From the NCBI RefSeq assembly GCF_003254505.1, contig NZ_QFYP01000001.1:1720001-1784000 (forward strand): a stretch of DNA of 64,000 bases, written 5' to 3'. Below the pieces are notes generated by a model that did not search any database, was not told the DNA's origin, and saw only the letters and a list, made by a program, of their open reading frames with translations. Positions within the stretch are counted from its first letter, which is position 1. Every line of letters starts with the position of its first letter. Below, in pieces: positions 60,441-64,000 of this stretch. Position numbers and translations under genes: made by a program. Source of the stretch: Phenylobacterium hankyongense. Lineage in GTDB: Bacteria; Pseudomonadota; Alphaproteobacteria; Caulobacterales; Caulobacteraceae.

Positions 60441-62219
60441 ATGACGCTGCAGCAGGCCCTGGCCTTCGGGCTGATCGGGCTGACCATCGCCTGCTTCATC
60501 TGGGGGCGGTTCCGCTATGACCTGATCTCGCTGGCCGCGCTGGTGGTTGCGGTGCTGCTGGGGCTGGTGCCGGCCAAGGCCGCCTTCTCCGGCTTCTCCA
60601 GCGACGTGGTGGTGATCATCGCCTGCGCCCTGGTGGTCAGCGCCGGCTTCGCCCGCTCCGGCCTCATCGAGGCGATCCTGCGGCCGATCACCCCGAAGCT
60701 GACGTCCGCCGCCACCCAGGTCCCGGTGTTCGTCGCCGCCGTCGCCCTGCTGTCGATGACCACCAAGAACGTCGGCGCGCTGGCCATCCTGATGCCGATC
60801 GCGCTGCAGGTCGCGCGGCGCACCGGCACCCCGCCGTCGAAGCTCCTGATGCCGATGTCGTTCGCCTCGCTGCTCGGCGGGCTGGTGACCCTGGTCGGCA
60901 CCTCGCCGAACATCATCGTCAGCCAGGTGCGCCAGGACCTCTTCGGCAAGCCGTTCGGGATGTACGACTTCGCCCCCGTGGGGCTGAGCCTCACCGGCCT
61001 GGGCGTGGTCTTCCTGTGCTTCGCCTACCGCATCCTGCCGGCCTCGCGCGCGCCGGCTGAGACCATCGACGCGGCGCTGGCCGCCAATCCCTACGTCACC
61101 GAGGTCGAGGTCCCGCCGGACTGGAGCGCCGAGAAGCGCCGGGTCGGCGACCTGCACGCGCTGGCCGAGGGCGACGTCTCGGTGATGACCCTGCTGCGCG
61201 ATGGCAAGCGCCGCAGCGCGCCGCACGCCAACACCCTGGTGCGGCCCGGCGACAAGTTGGTGCTGGAGGGCGAGCACCAGGCCCTCGACCAGCTGATCGC
61301 CCGCGCCAAGCTCAAGCTCACCCGCTCCGACCGGCCGGTGGCCATGGAGGAGCCCACCGAGGAGGTGCGGGTGGTGGAGGTCATCGTCAGTCCGGAATCC
61401 ATGCTCACCGGCCAGTCGGCCCAGCGCGCCGACCTGCACGGCCAGCACGGCGTCAACCTGCTGGCGGTCAGCCGCAGCGGCTACCGGCTGAACCAGACGC
61501 TCAACAGCCTGCGCCTGCGGGCCGGCGACGTGATCATGGTGCAGGGCGGCGAGCGCACCCTGCCGGGCGCCCTGAAGACGCTCGGCCTGCTGCCGCTGGC
61601 GGAGCGGGAGGTGCGCCTGGGCGGCATCCGCCATGCGCTGGCGCCGGTCGCCATCCTCGCCGCCGCCATGCTCGCCATCGCCTTCCACCTGGCGCCGGTG
61701 GCGATCGCCTTCTTCGCCGCGGCGGTGGCCATGGTCGCCCTCGGCGGCCTGCGCATGCGCGAGGCCTACGCCGCCCTCGACGGGCCGGTGCTGGTGCTGA
61801 TCGGGGCGCTGATTCCGGTGGGGGAGGCGATCCACACCACCGGCGGCGCGGACCTGGTGGCAGGCCTGCTGTCCCACGTCATGGGCGTGGCGCCGCCGCT
61901 GGTGGCGATGGGGGTGATGATGGCGCTGGCGATGATCAGCGCGCCGTTCATGCACAATGCCCCCACCGTGCTGGTGTTCGCGCCGATCGCGGCGGGGGTG
62001 GCCAAGCGGCTCGGCCTGCACGCCGACCCGTTCCTGATGGCGGTGGCGGTCGGCGCGGCCTGCGACTTCCTCACCCCCATCGGCCACCAGTGCAACACCC
62101 TGGTGATGGCGCCGGGCGGCTACCGATTCTCCGACTACCCGAGATTGGGCGCCCCGCTGTCGCTGCTCGTCCTGATTGTGGGGCCGCTACTGATCGCCGC
62201 GGTCTGGCCCCTGCGCTGA
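60441..62219 (+). CDS. SLC13/DASS-type anion permease with two TrkA-C domains
   Basis: A 592-residue inner-membrane transporter. Two transmembrane halves (residues ~5-205 and ~400-592) flank two TrkA-C (RCK_C) domains (~215-300 with VRPGDKLVLEG, ~310-395 with LRAGDVIMVQGG). Each half has the SLC13/CitT-like signature loop (TTKNVGALAILMPIA and MHNAPTVLVFAPIA). Substrates in this group are sulfate, dicarboxylates or similar anions, driven by Na+ or H+. The ATG at 60441 has GAGG seven bases upstream. Confidence 0.9.
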   Translation: MTLQQALAFGLIGLTIACFIWGRFRYDLISLAALVVAVLLGLVPAKAAFSGFSSDVVVIIACALVVSAGFARSGLIEAILRPITPKLTSAATQVPVFVAAVALLSMTTKNVGALAILMPIALQVARRTGTPPSKLLMPMSFASLLGGLVTLVGTSPNIIVSQVRQDLFGKPFGMYDFAPVGLSLTGLGVVFLCFAYRILPASRAPAETIDAALAANPYVTEVEVPPDWSAEKRRVGDLHALAEGDVSVMTLLRDGKRRSAPHANTLVRPGDKLVLEGEHQALDQLIARAKLKLTRSDRPVAMEEPTEEVRVVEVIVSPESMLTGQSAQRADLHGQHGVNLLAVSRSGYRLNQTLNSLRLRAGDVIMVQGGERTLPGALKTLGLLPLAEREVRLGGIRHALAPVAILAAAMLAIAFHLAPVAIAFFAAAVAMVALGGLRMREAYAALDGPVLVLIGALIPVGEAIHTTGGADLVAGLLSHVMGVAPPLVAMGVMMALAMISAPFMHNAPTVLVFAPIAAGVAKRLGLHADPFLMAVAVGAACDFLTPIGHQCNTLVMAPGGYRFSDYPRLGAPLSLLVLIVGPLLIAAVWPLR

Positions 62220-62314
62220 GCCCTTCCCATATAACGGAATGGTCACAGTCGCGTGAGCAGCCGAGGGCTGGGGACCGTTCAGCCTCCCGATCCGCCGAGG
62301 GCGGGGCAGGGCTG

Positions 62315-62329
62315 TTAAGGTCTCGTTAG
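62315..62329. promoter_or_regulatory. CtrA-like site upstream of nrdA
   Basis: TTAA-GGTCTCG-TTAG differs by one base from the CtrA consensus TTAA-N7-TTAA, and the C following it (62330) also fits. It lies 160 bp before the nrdA start. Known CtrA sites control cell-cycle genes in Caulobacterales. Confidence 0.45.
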
Positions 62330-62367
62330 CAAAAAAGCCTGGGGGCGGATGGTCGCCCCTCATTGAC

Positions 62368-62372
62368 GACTC
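62368..62372. promoter_or_regulatory. GANTC (CcrM methylation) site in nrdA promoter region
   Basis: GACTC overlaps TTGACGACTCC, a possible -35 element, about 120 bp upstream of nrdA. GANTC sites in promoters are read by CcrM methylation and GcrA in Caulobacter. A single 5-bp site is weak evidence on its own. Confidence 0.35.
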
Positions 62373-62385
62373 CTTAGCGCCTGTG

Positions 62386-62432
62386 GCCCCATATGTGGGT
62401 CATCGACGGGCCTGGCCCACAAGATGTAGTCA
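62386..62432. promoter_or_regulatory. Paired NrdR-box candidates
   Basis: The box at 62417-62432 (CCACAAGATGTAGTCA) matches 12 of 16 positions of the NrdR consensus ACAC(A/T)ATATAT(A/T)GTGT; a weaker one at 62386-62401 (GCCCCATATGTGGGTC) matches 8. Their centres are 31 bp apart, the spacing of true NrdR pairs, and they sit 57 bp before nrdA. Confidence 0.55.
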
Positions 62433-62488
62433 GGTGGAGCCTGGGGCCAGGGGGGCCTGAAGCTCCTGATAGTTATGGGTTTTGGGAC

Positions 62489-64000
62489 ATGAGCACCAGC
62501 GAAGCGGCGAAGGTTGGGGTTGCCGGCACGGCGGAGCGGGCCCAGGCGCGGCCTGAGCGGCCGCAGCTGCAGCTCGTTCGGAAGGTCGAGGTGGACCGCT
62601 CGCGCGACGCCATGCTGACCGACTTCGGCAAGACCACGCTCGAGGACCGCTACCTGCTGCCGGGCGAGTCCTACCAGGACATGTTCGCCCGGGTGGCCAC
62701 GGCCTACGCCGACGACGCCGACCACGCCCAGCGGATCTACGACTACATCTCGAACCTGTGGTTCATGCCCGCCACGCCCGTGCTGTCGAACGGCGGCGCC
62801 GGCCGCGGCCTGCCGATCTCCTGCTTCCTGAACGCCGTGCCCGACAGCCTGGAAGGCATCCAGAGCGTCTGGAACGAGAACGTGGCGCTGGCCTCCAACG
62901 GCGGCGGCATCGGCACCTACTGGGGCGGCGTGCGCTCGATCGGCGAGAAGGTGAAGGGCGCGGGGCAGACCAGCGGCATCATCCCCTTCATCCGGGTGAT
63001 GGACTCGCTGACCCTGGCGATCAGCCAGGGCTCGCTGCGCCGCGGCTCGGCGGCGGTCTACCTCGACATCCACCACCCGGAGATCGAGGAGTTCCTGGAG
63101 ATCCGCAAACCCTCCGGCGACTTCAACCGCAAGTCCCTGAACCTGCACCACGGCATCTCGATCACCGACGCCTTCATGGAAGCCGTGCGCGACGGCGAGA
63201 TGTTCGGCCTGCGCTCGCCGAAGACCGGCGACGTGGTCCGCGAGGTCGACGCCCGCTCGCTGTGGCAGAAGATCCTCGAGATCCGCCTGCAGACCGGCGA
63301 GCCCTACCTGATCTTCGCCGACACCGTGAACCGCGCCCTGCCGCAGCACCAGCGCGAGCTCGGCCTGAAGGTGCGCCAGTCGAACCTCTGCTCCGAGATC
63401 ATGCTGCACACCGGCAAGGACCACCTGGGCGAGGAGCGGACCGCGGTCTGCTGCCTGTCCTCGGTCAACGCCGAGAAGTTCCTGGAGTGGCGCGACCACC
63501 CGACCTTCATCGAGGACGTCATGCGCTTCCTCGACAACGTGCTGCAGGACTTCATCGACCGCGCGCCGCCGGAGATGAAGAACGCCGTCTACGCCGCCCA
63601 GCGCGAGCGTTCGGTGGGCCTGGGCCTGATGGGCTTCCACACCTTCCTGCAGGCGCAGAACGTGCCGTTCGAGAGCGCGCTCGCCAAGTCCTGGAACATG
63701 CGGCTCTTCAAGACCCTGCGCCGCCAGTGCGACGCCGCCTCCCGCACCCTGGCCGCCGAGCGCGGGCCGTGCCCGGACGCCGCCGAGCGCGGGGTGATGG
63801 AGCGCTTCACCCACAAGCTGGCGATCGCGCCCACCGCCTCGATCTCGATCATCTGCGGCGGCGCCAGCGCCGGCATCGAGCCGATCCCGGCCAACATCTA
63901 CAGCCACAAGACCCTGTCCGGCACCTTCGCCGTCAAGAACCCCTACCTGGAGCGCCTGCTCGACCAGACCGGCCACAACACCGCCGCGGTCTGGGACTCG
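62489..64000 (+). CDS. nrdA: Ribonucleoside-diphosphate reductase alpha subunit, 3' end beyond window
   Basis: The first 504 codons of class I ribonucleotide reductase, which makes dNTP precursors from ribonucleotides. Typical parts are visible: FMPATPVLSNGG and ISCFLNAVPDSLEGI (first active-site cysteine), SNGGGIGTYWGGVRSIG, NLCSEIMLHT (radical-site N-x-C-x-E) and APTASISIICGGASAGIEP. The N-terminal stretch before the core is too short for a full ATP-cone. The ATG at 62489 begins the only sensible frame. Candidate CtrA, GANTC and NrdR sites upstream point to cell-cycle and dNTP control. Confidence 0.95.
   Translation, partial: MSTSEAAKVGVAGTAERAQARPERPQLQLVRKVEVDRSRDAMLTDFGKTTLEDRYLLPGESYQDMFARVATAYADDADHAQRIYDYISNLWFMPATPVLSNGGAGRGLPISCFLNAVPDSLEGIQSVWNENVALASNGGGIGTYWGGVRSIGEKVKGAGQTSGIIPFIRVMDSLTLAISQGSLRRGSAAVYLDIHHPEIEEFLEIRKPSGDFNRKSLNLHHGISITDAFMEAVRDGEMFGLRSPKTGDVVREVDARSLWQKILEIRLQTGEPYLIFADTVNRALPQHQRELGLKVRQSNLCSEIMLHTGKDHLGEERTAVCCLSSVNAEKFLEWRDHPTFIEDVMRFLDNVLQDFIDRAPPEMKNAVYAAQRERSVGLGLMGFHTFLQAQNVPFESALAKSWNMRLFKTLRRQCDAASRTLAAERGPCPDAAERGVMERFTHKLAIAPTASISIICGGASAGIEPIPANIYSHKTLSGTFAVKNPYLERLLDQTGHNTAAVWDS

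Overview
The window is a 64 kb piece of a very GC-rich alphaproteobacterial chromosome, most likely from the Caulobacterales (Caulobacter/Phenylobacterium-like). The grounds are: GC-biased codon use; many overlapping start/stop junctions; frequent TTG and GTG starts behind strong Shine-Dalgarno sequences; large TonB-dependent receptors; a hisS-hisZ-hisG operon whose HisRS has a derived motif 2; a SapC-family protein; an OmpA protein with a polyproline linker; and promoter-like sites resembling Caulobacter sigma-73, EcfG/sigma-T, CtrA and CcrM sites. No rRNA, tRNA, CRISPR array, intact insertion sequence or prophage was recognised. Both window edges cut genes: a Kef-type antiporter on the left and nrdA on the right.

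Layout. 1-5.1 kb: partial Kef antiporter, scoAB (ketone-body CoA transferase), periplasmic msrA and a GT39 membrane glycosyltransferase. 5.3-13.7 kb: an Oar-like TonB-dependent receptor, an overlapping agmatine-to-putrescine operon (aguA-aguB-acetyltransferase), two MaoC-like hotdog proteins and a SapC-family gene. 13.8-22.2 kb: a DsbD/ScsB-like thiol reductase with a redoxin partner, pgi, several small secreted proteins, a methyltransferase and an ATP-grasp-like protein of unknown role. 22.2-26.3 kb: hisS-hisZ-hisG, preceded by a histidine-rich leader peptide with attenuator hairpins and by a second tiny ORF that overlaps hisS; hisG is followed by a candidate small RNA. 26.3-34.2 kb: an M13 peptidase, a putative copper-uptake operon (DUF2946, TonB receptor, YcnI, PCuAC) and a complete Kef antiporter. 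34.7-43.9 kb: ompA-like gene, a long perfect inverted repeat, an Lrp regulator divergent from putA, a SIMPL protein, an MBL-rhodanese/DUF2243 cluster, and a pirin gene divergent from an HxlR regulator.

43.9-60.3 kb looks more accessory. It has a NodB deacetylase, a TonB-like anchored protein, minCDE preceded by a 67-codon gene, and many small single-gene units: hydrolase, cytochrome P460, DUF1330, YdeI, GT-B glycosyltransferase, a pentapeptide-repeat protein, an acyltransferase, SRPBCC proteins and an ArsR/AHSA1 pair. Dispersed intergenic repeats and a gene remnant lie among them. 60.4-64 kb holds an SLC13-type permease with TrkA-C domains and the first 504 codons of nrdA, whose upstream region carries candidate CtrA, CcrM and paired NrdR sites.

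The most interesting observations are the attenuator in front of hisS (histidine-codon leader, mutually exclusive hairpins, and a coupled uORF), the roughly 210-nt candidate sRNA after hisG, the four-gene copper module, minCDE in an apparently Caulobacter-like genome, and the layered control region upstream of nrdA. All functional statements come from reading sequence; no database search was possible.
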